Shown: piece after piece, positions 16,412 through 26,451 of the stretch | Position numbering within the stretch: the stretch's first letter is position 1 | Layout: every line of letters begins with the position of its first letter | Source of the DNA: Thiothrix nivea DSM 5205 | Lineage (GTDB): Bacteria; Pseudomonadota; Gammaproteobacteria; Thiotrichales; Thiotrichaceae | Reading direction: 5' to 3' | DNA: 64,000 bases | Assembly (NCBI RefSeq): GCF_000260135.1 | Contig: NZ_JH651384.1 | Span: 2,483,693 to 2,547,692, forward strand | Program-made: the position numbers and the translations under genes | Notes under the pieces: model-generated | The model's database searches: none | The model's input: only the letters and a program-made list of their open reading frames with translations | What the model was told of the DNA's origin: nothing

Positions 16412-17236
16412 TTACGCGGCGCTGTTGGCCAGCAGCATCGACATGGCCTCCGCCCAACCAGCGGGGCCGGGCAGGCTGGTGTGGGTGCGTTGCTGGGTCA
16501 GGCTTTCCGCCAGCGTGGGTGGCGTACCGTCTGGATTATACACAATCACCGCCACGTCGGCGGCAGCCAGCATGTCGGCATCATTCGGGCCATCGCCCAA
16601 GGCAATAACAAAGGGTTTGGCTCCCCACCGCTGCTGGTATTCGGCGGCCAAGTGGTGCATGGCCTGCACTTTGTCGGTTTGCCCCATGACATGCCAGAAG
16701 CGCCCGCCGCGTTTCAGGCTCAGGCCAGCGCTGATGAGTTGCTGGTGAAAGGGTTCTAGCCGGTTTTCTGCATCCTGCCACAATAGGGGTTCGCTGGCGC
16801 AACGTTGGGCGGCAAGGGCTGCGGCTGCTAGTGGCAGGCCGGTAAGGGCGGCGATTTGTTCAGCAGGCCAGTCGTGGAAGCCAGCAAAGCGATAGTGTTC
16901 GCGGGTGCGCAGTTCATCCAGCTGGGCACAGATTTCAGCATAATTGCTCCCCAGCGTCAGGGTGTGCTGACGGACGGGATAGTGGATGACGCTGCCGTTT
17001 TCGGCCACCAGCGGGGAATCCAGCGCCAGTTCGGCGGCAATACTCGCCAGTTCCGCCAGGGTTTTGCTGGAATTGAGGATGACCGGAACCTGCAAGGCGC
17101 GCAATTGCGCCAGTACCGGCTGGGCGGCGGCATGGCTGTAGGTGTGGTGATCCAGCAGAGTGCCGTCCAGATCGGTGAAAATCAGCCACTGCCTGACGGG
17201 CGGCAATGGCTGCGGGTGGGTGGTGGCCTCAGTCAC
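16412..17236 (-). CDS. gpgP: Glucosyl/mannosyl-3-phosphoglycerate phosphatase (HAD-IIB)
   Basis: This 274-residue HAD-IIB phosphatase has LIFTDLDGTLLDHHTY (D22, D24), VILNSSKT, the substrate motif VAENGSVI and the metal motif IALGDGPNDADML. The family dephosphorylates mannosyl- or glucosyl-3-phosphoglycerate. Next to gpgS, it should release free glucosylglycerate. It overlaps the end of glgP by 8 bp, which places it in the glycogen operon. Confidence 0.85.
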   Translation of the reverse strand: MTEATTHPQPLPPVRQWLIFTDLDGTLLDHHTYSHAAAQPVLAQLRALQVPVILNSSKTLAELASIAAELALDSPLVAENGSVIHYPVRQHTLTLGSNYAEICAQLDELRTREHYRFAGFHDWPAEQIAALTGLPLAAAALAAQRCASEPLLWQDAENRLEPFHQQLISAGLSLKRGGRFWHVMGQTDKVQAMHHLAAEYQQRWGAKPFVIALGDGPNDADMLAAADVAVIVYNPDGTPPTLAESLTQQRTHTSLPGPAGWAEAMSMLLANSAA

Positions 17237-19727
17237 CGTTTCCGCCCGGCTTCAGCTTCCAGATGTCTCGGTTGTACTCTTCCATGGTGCGGTCGGTGGA
17301 GAAGAAGCCACTACCTGCGGTGTTGAGGATGCTCATGTGCGTCCAGTGTTCCTGATCCTGCCACGCCAGTGACACCCGCTCCTGTTCTTCCACATAGCTG
17401 CGGAAGTCGGCCAGCGTCATCCACGGGTCGTGCGGGCTTAATAGCGCATCCAGGATCATGTCGAAAATGCCCGGTTCGGTCATGCTGAAATGGCCGCTGC
17501 GGATCCACTCGATGACCCCGCGCAGGTCGTCATCGCGTTCCACATACGCCCATGGGCGGTAGGCATGGCGCAGTTCTGACACGTCTTCAGCGCGCAGGCC
17601 AAACAGGAAGAAGTTTTCCTGCCCAACCGCTTCGAGGATTTCGATATTGGCCCCGTCATACGTGCCGATGGTGAGCGCTCCGTTCATCATGAACTTCATG
17701 TTGCCAGTGCCGGAGGCTTCCTTGCCTGCGGTGGAAATCTGTTCCGACAAATCTGCCGCCGGGGCGATGATTTCCATGCTCGATACCCGGTAGTTGGGGA
17801 TGAAGGCGACTTTCAGGCGGCCATCCACTTCCGGGTCGGTGTTGACCACTTCCGCCACGCTGTTGATCAGCTTGATGATGCGTTTGGCCATGGCGTAACC
17901 GGGCGCGGCCTTGCCGCCGATCAGCACGCAGCGGTCAGCCCAGTTGTGCAGCCTGCCCAGCTTGATGCGGCGGTACAGGTGGATGACATGCAGGATATTG
18001 AGCAGCTGGCGCTTGTATTCGTGGATGCGTTTGACCTGTACGTCGAACAGCGCATTGGGGTTGAAATCGACCCCGCACTCCTGTTTCACCAGCGCAGCCA
18101 GCCGTTGTTTGTTGGCGTGCTTGACTGCCCGCCATTGTTGGTGGAATGCTGCATGTTCGGGAACGGCAAGGGGCTTGAGCTTGGCCAGCTGGCTGAGGTC
18201 ACGGATCCAGCCGTCGCCGATCTGTTCGCTGATCAATGCAGTCATGCCGGGGTTGGCATGCGCTACCCAGCGGCGCGGGGTGACGCCATTGGTCTTGTTG
18301 TTGAATTTTTCCGGCCACAGTTCGTAGAAGTCGCGGAACAAACCGTCTACCAGCAGCTGTGAATGCAGCGCGGCAACCCCGTTGACGGAGAAGCTGCCAA
18401 CAATTGCCAGCCAAGCCATACGCACCTGCTGCACCGGGCCTTCCTCGATGATCGACATACGTTGCTGGCGTTGGGTATCGCCCGGCCAGCGCATTGACAC
18501 TTCGCGCAGGAAACGGGCGTTGATTTCGTAGATGATTTCCAGAATGCGTGGCAACAGGCGGGCAAACAGTGGCACTGGCCAGCGTTCCAGCGCTTCCGGC
18601 AACAGGGTGTGGTTGGTGTAGGCCATGCAGTTGCGGGTGATTTCCCAGGCTGCCTCCCAACCCAGCCCTTTTTCATCGATCAGGATGCGCATCAGGCAGG
18701 CAACCGCCACCGTTGGGTGGGTGTCGTTCATCTGGAAAACATTTTCCGCCGCGAACTTGCTGTAATCGGTGTTGCCCTGGCGTTCCCACATGCGGATCGC
18801 GTCCTTGAGGCTGGCGGAGGCGAGGAAATACTGCTGGCGCAGGCGCAGTTCCTTGCCGTTTTCGCTGCTGTCGTTGGGGTACAGTACCATGGAAATGTGT
18901 TCGGCATGGTTCTTGGCTTCCACTGCTTCGGTGTAACTGCCCGCGTTGAATTCAGCCAGGTTAAATTCATCGGTAGCTGTGGCTTTCCACAGCCGCAGGG
19001 TGTTGACCGTGTTGTTCTTGTAGCCGGAAATCGGCATGTCGAACGGGATCGCCAGCACATCATCCGTACTGACCCAACGCACCCGGCGCTTGCCGTTGTC
19101 ATCGGTATAATGCTCGGTATGGCCGCCAAACTGCACGCGCTGGGTGTATTCGGCACGTTCCACTTCCCACGGGTTGCCGTCACGCAGCCAGTGGTCGGGG
19201 TCTTCCACCTGATAACCGTTGTCGATGTGCTGGCGGAACATACCGTATTCGTAGCGGATACCGTAGCCCACTACCGGCAGTCGCAAGGTGGCGCAACTGT
19301 CCATGAAGCAGGCTGCCAACCGCCCCAAACCGCCGTTGCCGAGGCCAGCGTCCGGCTCCTGTGAGGAAACCTCTTCCATGTTGGTGCAGTATTGCAGCAG
19401 CGCCTGTTTGGTGGGTTCGCAAATATCCATGTTCAGCAGGTTGTTGCCCAGCGAGCGCCCGATCAGGAATTCCAGCGACATGTAGAAGGCACGCCGTTTA
19501 CCGGGTTGCAGGTGGTCGCCCCAGGTATTGCGCCAGTCCACCATCAGGCGGTCACGCAGGGTGTAGGAGAGCGCCTGATACAAATACACGGGCGGGCAGC
19601 CCTGGAAACGCCCCAGGTGGTAGGACAGGTAGCGCTGAAAATCGCTGCCCAGTGCTTCCGCATCATTCGGCAACGGATCCAGCGGCACCGGTATGTAAGG
19701 GATATAGGTGGATTGATGGGCAGTCAT
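17229..19727 (-). CDS. glgP: Glycogen/alpha-glucan phosphorylase
   Basis: The 832 residues match GT35 phosphorylase, which releases glucose-1-phosphate from alpha-1,4-glucan chain ends with phosphate and pyridoxal phosphate. The cofactor lysine is in EASGTGNMKFMMNGALT (K678). Other blocks are GLGNGGLGRLAACFMDS, DTHPTVAVACLMRIL and KNNTVNTLRLW. The length is normal. It precedes gpgP, so glycogen breakdown and glucosylglycerate synthesis share a transcript. GAGGACGAC lies before the start as a ribosome-binding site. Confidence 0.95.
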   Translation of the reverse strand: MTAHQSTYIPYIPVPLDPLPNDAEALGSDFQRYLSYHLGRFQGCPPVYLYQALSYTLRDRLMVDWRNTWGDHLQPGKRRAFYMSLEFLIGRSLGNNLLNMDICEPTKQALLQYCTNMEEVSSQEPDAGLGNGGLGRLAACFMDSCATLRLPVVGYGIRYEYGMFRQHIDNGYQVEDPDHWLRDGNPWEVERAEYTQRVQFGGHTEHYTDDNGKRRVRWVSTDDVLAIPFDMPISGYKNNTVNTLRLWKATATDEFNLAEFNAGSYTEAVEAKNHAEHISMVLYPNDSSENGKELRLRQQYFLASASLKDAIRMWERQGNTDYSKFAAENVFQMNDTHPTVAVACLMRILIDEKGLGWEAAWEITRNCMAYTNHTLLPEALERWPVPLFARLLPRILEIIYEINARFLREVSMRWPGDTQRQQRMSIIEEGPVQQVRMAWLAIVGSFSVNGVAALHSQLLVDGLFRDFYELWPEKFNNKTNGVTPRRWVAHANPGMTALISEQIGDGWIRDLSQLAKLKPLAVPEHAAFHQQWRAVKHANKQRLAALVKQECGVDFNPNALFDVQVKRIHEYKRQLLNILHVIHLYRRIKLGRLHNWADRCVLIGGKAAPGYAMAKRIIKLINSVAEVVNTDPEVDGRLKVAFIPNYRVSSMEIIAPAADLSEQISTAGKEASGTGNMKFMMNGALTIGTYDGANIEILEAVGQENFFLFGLRAEDVSELRHAYRPWAYVERDDDLRGVIEWIRSGHFSMTEPGIFDMILDALLSPHDPWMTLADFRSYVEEQERVSLAWQDQEHWTHMSILNTAGSGFFSTDRTMEEYNRDIWKLKPGGNGD

Positions 19728-19753
19728 GTCGTCCTCCTGGGTGTGGGGGTGAA

Positions 19754-21217
19754 CTATGGTTGTTGTTGGTAAAGCTTGATGTATTGGGCGGCGCTATACT
19801 CCCAGCCGAAATCCTGTTTCATGCCGGTAGACTGCAACTGCTGCCAAATCTTGGGCTGGGTGAAGCAGTCCAGCGCCCGCAAGATAGCACCTTTTAATGC
19901 ACGGCTGGTGGGTTCGCGGAACACAAAGCCGTTGGCCGTGCCGTCCTGCAAATGGGTTTGGCTGGCGTCCACCACCGTATCGGCCAGCCCGCCGGTAAAC
20001 AACACTATCGGCGGCGTTCCATAGCGCAGGCTATACATCTGGTTGAGGCCGCAGGGTTCAAAGCGCGACGGCATCAGGAACATATCCGCACCCGCTTCCA
20101 GCAGGTGGGCGAGTTGCTCATCATAGCCGATGTACACGAAGACCCGGTCGGGGTGTTTCGCCGCCAGATCCAGCAGGCGTTGCTCGAAATAGCCGTGGCC
20201 TGCGCCAACCAGTGCAAAACGTGCGTCGGTGGAAGCCAGCAGGTCGGGGATGGCGTTGAGGATCAGGTCAATGCCCTTCTGTTCGACCAGACGGCCTACG
20301 GTTCCCAACAGCGGGAACGGCTGGTGTAGGCCGGGGTTTTCCACGCCGAGGCGCTTCAGGAGTGCTGCTTTGTTGACGCTTTTGCCCGGTTCAACCTGGC
20401 CGTCGAAATAGTACGCCGCCAGGTTGGGGTCAGTGGCTGGGTTCCACACCGCCATGTCGATGCCGTTGAGGATGCCGTGCAGTTTGTAACTGCGCGATTT
20501 CAGCAGGCCATCCATGCCGTAGCCAAAGGCTGGGGTACAAATTTCGTAGGCATAGGTGGGGCTGACCGTGGTTACGGCGTCGGAATAGACAATACCGGCC
20601 TTGAGCATGGAAAAACCGCCGTAGAATTCCACCCCTTCCCCCGACCACCAATAGCCCGGCAGGTGCATACTGGTGAAATCAGCCTGCGAAAAATGCCCGC
20701 CGTAAGCCATGTTGTGGATGGTGAATATGCGCTGCGGGCGTTTCGATAGCGTGTCCAGGAAGGCGGGAACCAGCCCGGTTTGCCAGTCATGCGCGTGCAC
20801 CACGTCCGCCATCCAGCCGAGATCCAGCGCGTCACGCGCCAGTTCTACCGCAGCGCGGGCGAACACGGTGAAACGTTCGGCGTTGTCCGGCCAGTCATAG
20901 CCGTTGGGTTGCAGGTAGGGGTTGCCGGGGCGGTCAAACAGTTCCGGGCAGTCCACGATCCAGAGCGGGAATGGGTAGGCGGGATGATGGCTTTCCAGTA
21001 TCCGCACCGTGTGGGTACGGCCCATACCCCACAGTTCCAGCCAGCCGAGGATGCGCGTTTCAGGCAGTTTGCGCAGCAATTCCCGGTAGCCGGGCAACAG
21101 CAAGCGTACATCCACGCCCGCCCCATGCAGGGCAATCGGCAAACTACAGGCAACATCCCCCAACCCGCCGGTTTTGACCAGGGGGTAGGCTTCACTGGCA
21201 ACAAACAGTAATTTCAT
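19754..21217 (-). CDS. glgA: Glycogen synthase (ADP-glucose)
   Basis: GlgA (GT5) elongates alpha-1,4-glucan from ADP-glucose. The N-terminus [20 protein letters not shown] carries the ADP-glucose-binding KTGGL motif (residues 15-19). The C-terminal domain has [29 protein letters not shown] and the DTV block. ATG at 21217 shares one base with the glgB stop (TGATG) and is preferred over GTG at 21223. The 487-residue length is typical. Confidence 0.95.
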   Translation of the reverse strand: MKLLFVASEAYPLVKTGGLGDVACSLPIALHGAGVDVRLLLPGYRELLRKLPETRILGWLELWGMGRTHTVRILESHHPAYPFPLWIVDCPELFDRPGNPYLQPNGYDWPDNAERFTVFARAAVELARDALDLGWMADVVHAHDWQTGLVPAFLDTLSKRPQRIFTIHNMAYGGHFSQADFTSMHLPGYWWSGEGVEFYGGFSMLKAGIVYSDAVTTVSPTYAYEICTPAFGYGMDGLLKSRSYKLHGILNGIDMAVWNPATDPNLAAYYFDGQVEPGKSVNKAALLKRLGVENPGLHQPFPLLGTVGRLVEQKGIDLILNAIPDLLASTDARFALVGAGHGYFEQRLLDLAAKHPDRVFVYIGYDEQLAHLLEAGADMFLMPSRFEPCGLNQMYSLRYGTPPIVLFTGGLADTVVDASQTHLQDGTANGFVFREPTSRALKGAILRALDCFTQPKIWQQLQSTGMKQDFGWEYSAAQYIKLYQQQP

Positions 21218-23382
21218 CAGCACGCTTGCAAGAACAGCGCCGCCAGCGGCGGCAGGGTTACTTCGACCGAGTGATCAAAACCCATCCAGGGGCGGGTCTG
21301 CACCGGAATTTCTCCCGCATTGCCACAATTGCTGCCGCCGTAATACTCGGAGTCGGTGTTGAGCATTTCACGGTAGTGATCGGCAGCGGGAACCCCAATA
21401 CGGTAACGGTAACGGGGCACGGGTGTAAAGTTCAGCAATATGATTATTTTATCCTGCGGGTTTTCACCGTGGCGGATCAGGCTGAGGATCGACTGGTCAG
21501 AGTCGTGGCAGTCAATCCACTGAAAGCCGCGCCCGTCGAAGTCATAATGGTGCAGCGCGGGCTGTTCCCGGTACAGGTGGTTCAGGTCGCGCAGCAGGTG
21601 GCGGATGCTGTCATGCGCGGGGAAGCTGGTCAGCGCCCAGTCCAGTTCCTTTTTCACGTTCCATTCCGACCACTGGCCGAATTCGCTGCCCATGAACAGC
21701 AGTTTCTTGCCAGGGTGGGCGTAATGCCAGGCATAGAACAGGCGCAGGTTGGCGAATGCCTGCCAGTAATCACCCGGCATCTTGTCGAGCATACTGTGTT
21801 TCAGGTGCACCACTTCGTCATGCGATAGCGGCAGCACGAAGTTTTCGGAATACGCATACATCTGGCTGAAGGTCAGCTGGTTGTGATGGTATTTGCGGTG
21901 CACCGGGTTTTGTTCGATGTAGGCCAAGTTGTCGTTCATCCAGCCCATGTTCCACTTCATGCTGAAACCGAGGCCGCCGATTTCCACCGGTTTGGAGACC
22001 GCAGGCCAGGCGGTGGACTCTTCGGCAATGGTCAGCACGCCAGGGAAATAACCATGCACCACCGTGTTCATTTCGCGCAGGAAGGCAATCGCCTCGATGT
22101 TTTCGCGCCCGCCGTACTGGTTGGGCAGCCATTCGCCTGCCTTGCGCGAGTAATCCAGATACAGCATAGAGGCGACCGCATCCACCCGCAGGCCGTCGAT
22201 GTGGAATTCCTCAATCCAGTACAGCGCGTTGGAGAGCAGGAAATTTTTCACCTCATTGCGCCCGAAATCAAAGATCAGCGTGCCCCAATCCTGATGCTCG
22301 CCCCGGCGTGGGTCGGCGTGTTCGTACAGCGGTTCGCCGGTAAACCGGGCCAGCGCGAAATCATCCTTGGGGAAATGCGCTGGCACCCAGTCCAGCAGCA
22401 CGCCGATATTGGCTTGGTGGCAAGCGTCGACGAAGGCGCGGAAATCATCCGCCGCGCCATAACGCGCGGTGGGGGCGTAATAGCCGGATACCTGATAACC
22501 CCAGGATTCATCCAGTGGGTGTTCCGCCACCGGCAGCAGCTCGATGTGGGTGTAGTTCAGGTTGGTGATGTAAGGGATCAGCGTTTCCGCCAGTTCCGCC
22601 CAGCTGAAGAAGCTGCCATCCGAGTGTTTGCGCCAGGAGCCGGGGTGCAGTTCGTAAATGCTGATCGGCTGGTGTTGCCAGTCGAAACGTTCGCGCGCGG
22701 CGATCCACTCATCATCACCCCAGCTATGTGGGAGATTGGTGGGGACGCAGGCAGTGGTTTCCGGGCGCAGGAACATCTGCTGTGCATACGGGTCGGTTTT
22801 CTTGACGATCTGCTCGTGGCGGTTGAGGATTTCGTATTTGTAGGCAGTGCCGGGTTCAAGGCCGGGGATGAAGAGTTCCCACACGCCGGATGCGCCGAGT
22901 GAACGCATGGGGTGGCGGCGTCCGTCCCAGGTGTTGAAATCGCCGATCACGCTGACCCGCTGCACGGCTGGCGCCCACACGGCAAACAGCACGCCCTTGA
23001 CGCCATCCACTTCGGTGGGATGTGAACCCAGTATTTTCCAGGCATGGTGATGACGCCCCTGTTGCAACAAATACAGATCCATTTCGCCGACTTGGGGGGC
23101 GAAAGTGTAGGGACAGATGGCATCGTGCCAGTTGCCTGACTGCTTGTCTTGCCAGCGCAGGGGAGGATGCGCGGCTGGCTCAGTCGGTGAGGGCAGTTTT
23201 GCTTCAAAGCAGTCAGTGCCTTCCAGACGTGCCATCGCACCGTGGCCTGCAACCTCAACCGCTTCGGCTGCAGGCATGAAGGTGCGTAACGCCCATTGGC
23301 CATCCGGCAGAGGATGCCATCCCAGCCAACTAAACGGGTCGTGGTGTTTACCGTGTTGTAACCGACTCAGATTTTCGTTCAT
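21217..23382 (-). CDS. glgB: 1,4-alpha-glucan branching enzyme
   Basis: The 721-residue GH13 enzyme with N-terminal CBM48 modules makes alpha-1,6 branches. Catalytic residues appear in [17 protein letters not shown] (nucleophile Asp), [10 protein letters not shown] (acid/base Glu) and [10 protein letters not shown] (Asp). The N-terminal region with [16 protein letters not shown] and [20 protein letters not shown] shows the full two-module form. The start lies 35 bp inside the malQ 3' end, with AAAGGG upstream. Confidence 0.95.
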   Translation of the reverse strand: MNENLSRLQHGKHHDPFSWLGWHPLPDGQWALRTFMPAAEAVEVAGHGAMARLEGTDCFEAKLPSPTEPAAHPPLRWQDKQSGNWHDAICPYTFAPQVGEMDLYLLQQGRHHHAWKILGSHPTEVDGVKGVLFAVWAPAVQRVSVIGDFNTWDGRRHPMRSLGASGVWELFIPGLEPGTAYKYEILNRHEQIVKKTDPYAQQMFLRPETTACVPTNLPHSWGDDEWIAARERFDWQHQPISIYELHPGSWRKHSDGSFFSWAELAETLIPYITNLNYTHIELLPVAEHPLDESWGYQVSGYYAPTARYGAADDFRAFVDACHQANIGVLLDWVPAHFPKDDFALARFTGEPLYEHADPRRGEHQDWGTLIFDFGRNEVKNFLLSNALYWIEEFHIDGLRVDAVASMLYLDYSRKAGEWLPNQYGGRENIEAIAFLREMNTVVHGYFPGVLTIAEESTAWPAVSKPVEIGGLGFSMKWNMGWMNDNLAYIEQNPVHRKYHHNQLTFSQMYAYSENFVLPLSHDEVVHLKHSMLDKMPGDYWQAFANLRLFYAWHYAHPGKKLLFMGSEFGQWSEWNVKKELDWALTSFPAHDSIRHLLRDLNHLYREQPALHHYDFDGRGFQWIDCHDSDQSILSLIRHGENPQDKIIILLNFTPVPRYRYRIGVPAADHYREMLNTDSEYYGGSNCGNAGEIPVQTRPWMGFDHSVEVTLPPLAALFLQAC

Positions 23383-24730
23383 TTCGCTGGTGTCCCTTTA
23401 GTTTGTTATGCAATTGTGATGCCAGAGCACTGGGTATGTCTGACCAACTGAAGCGCCATTGCCAGTTGCCATGGGCGACGCCGGGGATATTCATGCGGGC
23501 TTCGGAACCCAGCCGCAGCAAGTCCTGCAACGGGATAATGGCCAGCAAGGCCGGGCTGGCGAGGATGGTGTCGAGCATCGCATCCGTCAGCGCGTCCGCA
23601 GAGCTGATGTTCAGTACCTGCATGACATGCTGCTGCATAGCGGCATCCAGGCTGTTGAACCAGCCCAGCAAAGTGTCATTGTCGTGAGTACCGGTGTAAT
23701 ACGCCGTGTTTTCACGCACATTGTGCGGCTTGTGCGGGTTATCCTCAAAATGGTCGAAGCCGAATTGCAACACACTCATGCCCGGCAAGCCGTATTTGTC
23801 GCGCAGCGCGGTGACATCGGGGGTAATGACGCCGAGGTCTTCCGCCACCAGCGGGATTTCGCCCATGGCCTGCTGGATGCTGGCCAGCATGGCGTCGCCG
23901 GGAACGTTTTCCCACGCGCCGTTGATGGCGGTTGCCTCGAACGCGGGAATCATCCAGCTGGCCGCCAGCCCACGGAAATGATCCAGCCGTACCAGATCGA
24001 AAAACTCGAAGTGGTATTGCAGCCGTTGCCGCCACCACAGAAAGTTTTCCGCCTGCATGTTTGCCCAGTTATAGTGCGGATTGCCCCAGCGCTGCCCCGT
24101 TGCGGAGAAATAATCGGGCGGAACCCCGGTCACGAAAGTGGGTGCGCCGGTCTGATCCAGCAGGAAACGTTCCGGGTGCGCCCATACGTCGGCGCTGTCG
24201 TAGGCAACGAAAATCGGCATGTCGCCGAACAGATATACCCCGCGTTCCGCCGCATACGCGCGCAATGCCTGCCACTGCCGCCAGCATTCGTACTGCTCGT
24301 GGATGATGGCGGCAAGTGCTTCCGCCTGTTCGCCTCGCAGTTTGAACAGTGCCTGCGGGTCACGGCTGCGGAAGGCTGCAGGCCATTCGCGCCATTCCTG
24401 CCCTTGGAATTGCCGCTTGAGCACCATAAACAGTGCGTAGTCTTCTACCCAATGCCTCTGGTTTTTATACCACTTGGCGTAACTGTCGCTGTCGAACTCC
24501 CCCAGCTCCGCAGTAAACAACCCCGGATTCACCGCAAACGCCGAAGCGCACTGGTACGGTGACAGCTCCACCAGCGGCACGCCCAGCGGCAACATCTGCC
24601 AGACACGGAAACCCGCTTCCGTCAGCCAGTCCACCCAGCGGCGTGCATCAGCATCCAGCTTGCCGGAGGGCAAAGACGTCGGGTGCAGCAGGACACCTGC
24701 CGCCCGTCCAATTCCTTGTAATGTACTCAT
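23348..24730 (-). CDS. malQ: 4-alpha-glucanotransferase (amylomaltase)
   Basis: This GH77 protein of 460 residues transfers maltooligosaccharide segments between chains. Marks of the family are RAAGVLLHPTSLPSG, SPYQCASAFAVNP, VRLDHFRGLAASW (nucleophile Asp), LVAEDLGVITPDV (Glu) and YTGTHDNDTLLGWF (Asp). ATG at 24730 overlaps the GH57 stop as TGATG and is preferred to the TTG one codon upstream. In this operon it would recycle short chains left by phosphorylase. Confidence 0.93.
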   Translation of the reverse strand: MSTLQGIGRAAGVLLHPTSLPSGKLDADARRWVDWLTEAGFRVWQMLPLGVPLVELSPYQCASAFAVNPGLFTAELGEFDSDSYAKWYKNQRHWVEDYALFMVLKRQFQGQEWREWPAAFRSRDPQALFKLRGEQAEALAAIIHEQYECWRQWQALRAYAAERGVYLFGDMPIFVAYDSADVWAHPERFLLDQTGAPTFVTGVPPDYFSATGQRWGNPHYNWANMQAENFLWWRQRLQYHFEFFDLVRLDHFRGLAASWMIPAFEATAINGAWENVPGDAMLASIQQAMGEIPLVAEDLGVITPDVTALRDKYGLPGMSVLQFGFDHFEDNPHKPHNVRENTAYYTGTHDNDTLLGWFNSLDAAMQQHVMQVLNISSADALTDAMLDTILASPALLAIIPLQDLLRLGSEARMNIPGVAHGNWQWRFSWSDIPSALASQLHNKLKGHQRNERKSESVTTR

Positions 24731-26451
24731 CAAGTATTCCTGCGCATGGTGCCAGCGTTTTCAGCGTTACTGCCGCCGGTGGAAATAGTCTGTTCCAGAT
24801 AGGTCGGGGGCGCGACGGCCAGCATTTCGTACAGCTTGCGCAATTGCTGCCGGTACAGGCGCTCGAAGTCGCGCACGCTATCCGCCGGGTTGTAATCGCC
24901 AAACCACCAGAACCAGTCGGAGCCTTCGCAGATGCCCAGTTGGTGGCTGGCCAGTTCCTGCTGCGTTTTATCCAGCGTGTCGGCAGCCATCACGGTGTCA
25001 AAGGTTTGTTTGGCATCGACCAGATAATCCCAACCCCGGTTTTTGTCGGTGGAGCCGATCCAGGTGGAAAACGAGCCGTACACCCAGCTACCGGCGCACA
25101 GGGCAGGGAGCGGGCGGGCGGGCAGTTCGCTGGCCTCCGCAAACGTGCGCATCCGGATGTGCTCGGAATCGGATAGCGCCGAGTACAGGGCTTGCAGGAA
25201 ATAGCCGCCGTTTTTCGGGTAATATTCCCAGGCATTTTCCCCGTCCAGAATGATGGGAACCACCTGATTGGGCGCGTCGTGGTTGAGGAACACAGCAATG
25301 TTTTCCAGATGCTGGACGAAATCTGCCACCGCATCGCGTGCGTGCCAGTCGCTGTATTTGAAACCGATCAGGTCTGACAGGCCGTCATCGCGGAAAAACA
25401 GCCGCACTTCACTATCCGCCAGCTGGTAGGGCATGAACAGGCTGCGCTTGCTGAGCTCATCCGCGCCGTCGTAGCCGGACAGGCGGCAACTGTTGCGCCA
25501 TACACCCTCGCCGGAAGCCGTCCAGCGGATGCCTTCCGCATCCAGCAGGCGCACCGCATCTTCGCTGACGCCGCCTTCCGACAGCCATACGCCTTGCGGT
25601 TTCATGCCAAAGAAATGCTCGAATACCTGGATGCCACGTTGCAGATGCCAACGGGAACGGGCTTCCCCGCCCGGATAATGGGTAGCTTCCGGGGCAGGCG
25701 CATTCGGCAGGGCGCAGCGCATGTTTTCAAAATCGTTCAACAGCGGCACAATCGGGTGCATGTATGGGGTCATCGACAGCTCGACCTGCCCGTGTTCCGC
25801 CAGCGCCCGATAGCGCGGGATAAGCCCGGTCAGACAGTTGCGCATCACTTCCAGCAGCTCACGCCGGTCAGCTGTGCTGAATTCGCTGCCCTGTTGCAAC
25901 AGGCGCTGTATCGCGGGCAGCTCCTGTAAGGATTGCCCGACCCACGCCAGGTGATACCAGGTCAGCAAGTCGAGGAAATACTGCTCGCTCAGGTAGGCCA
26001 GTGAGCAGCGGAAACGCTGGCTGCCGATGCCGGACTCATCCGTCGCCCCGATCATCTTGAACAAGCGCTGGAACGGCAGGTGCGGATGCACCATGGTCGG
26101 TGCATGGCAGCGCTGGCAGTCCGCGATCAGTTCCGCGCGGGCGGCCTTGTCCTGCGGGATGGCCTCCACCCCTGCCAGCAGGTTCAGCAGCTTGTCCTGC
26201 ATCGGCGTGCCGTTTTTCAAGAAAGCGCTTAACTGGCGGGCGTAATCATCAATCTGTTCCAGCAGGACTGGCGCGAAGTTGACTACGCAACGCATCTTCG
26301 GGTGCTGTTCCAGATGCGCAGCCATGTCGCTGTAATCCTTCATGCCATGCAGGTAAACCCACGGCAAGCGGTATTCGCCGTCCAGCCCGTTGCGGTACCA
26401 CGGCTGGTGCATGTGCCAGCACAGGACGACGTTTAACTGGCCATGCGCCAT
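24730..26451 (-). CDS. GH57 alpha-glucan hydrolase/transferase
   Basis: The 573 residues belong to family GH57: N-terminal LNVVLCWHMHQPWYRN, the nucleophile region GVWLSEGGVSEDA, and the Asp region PIILDGENAWEYYPKNGG. Members are alpha-amylases, 4-alpha-glucanotransferases or branching enzymes. With GlgB present, an amylase or glucanotransferase trimming glycogen is more likely than a second branching enzyme. No signal peptide is seen, so it acts in the cytoplasm. The start overlaps the end of glgC by 19 bp. Confidence 0.85.
   Translation of the reverse strand: MAHGQLNVVLCWHMHQPWYRNGLDGEYRLPWVYLHGMKDYSDMAAHLEQHPKMRCVVNFAPVLLEQIDDYARQLSAFLKNGTPMQDKLLNLLAGVEAIPQDKAARAELIADCQRCHAPTMVHPHLPFQRLFKMIGATDESGIGSQRFRCSLAYLSEQYFLDLLTWYHLAWVGQSLQELPAIQRLLQQGSEFSTADRRELLEVMRNCLTGLIPRYRALAEHGQVELSMTPYMHPIVPLLNDFENMRCALPNAPAPEATHYPGGEARSRWHLQRGIQVFEHFFGMKPQGVWLSEGGVSEDAVRLLDAEGIRWTASGEGVWRNSCRLSGYDGADELSKRSLFMPYQLADSEVRLFFRDDGLSDLIGFKYSDWHARDAVADFVQHLENIAVFLNHDAPNQVVPIILDGENAWEYYPKNGGYFLQALYSALSDSEHIRMRTFAEASELPARPLPALCAGSWVYGSFSTWIGSTDKNRGWDYLVDAKQTFDTVMAADTLDKTQQELASHQLGICEGSDWFWWFGDYNPADSVRDFERLYRQQLRKLYEMLAVAPPTYLEQTISTGGSNAENAGTMRRNT

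Noticed and set aside
23459-24562. Open frame of 367 codons on the plus strand
   Set aside because: Wholly antisense to malQ, which has all GH77 motifs.
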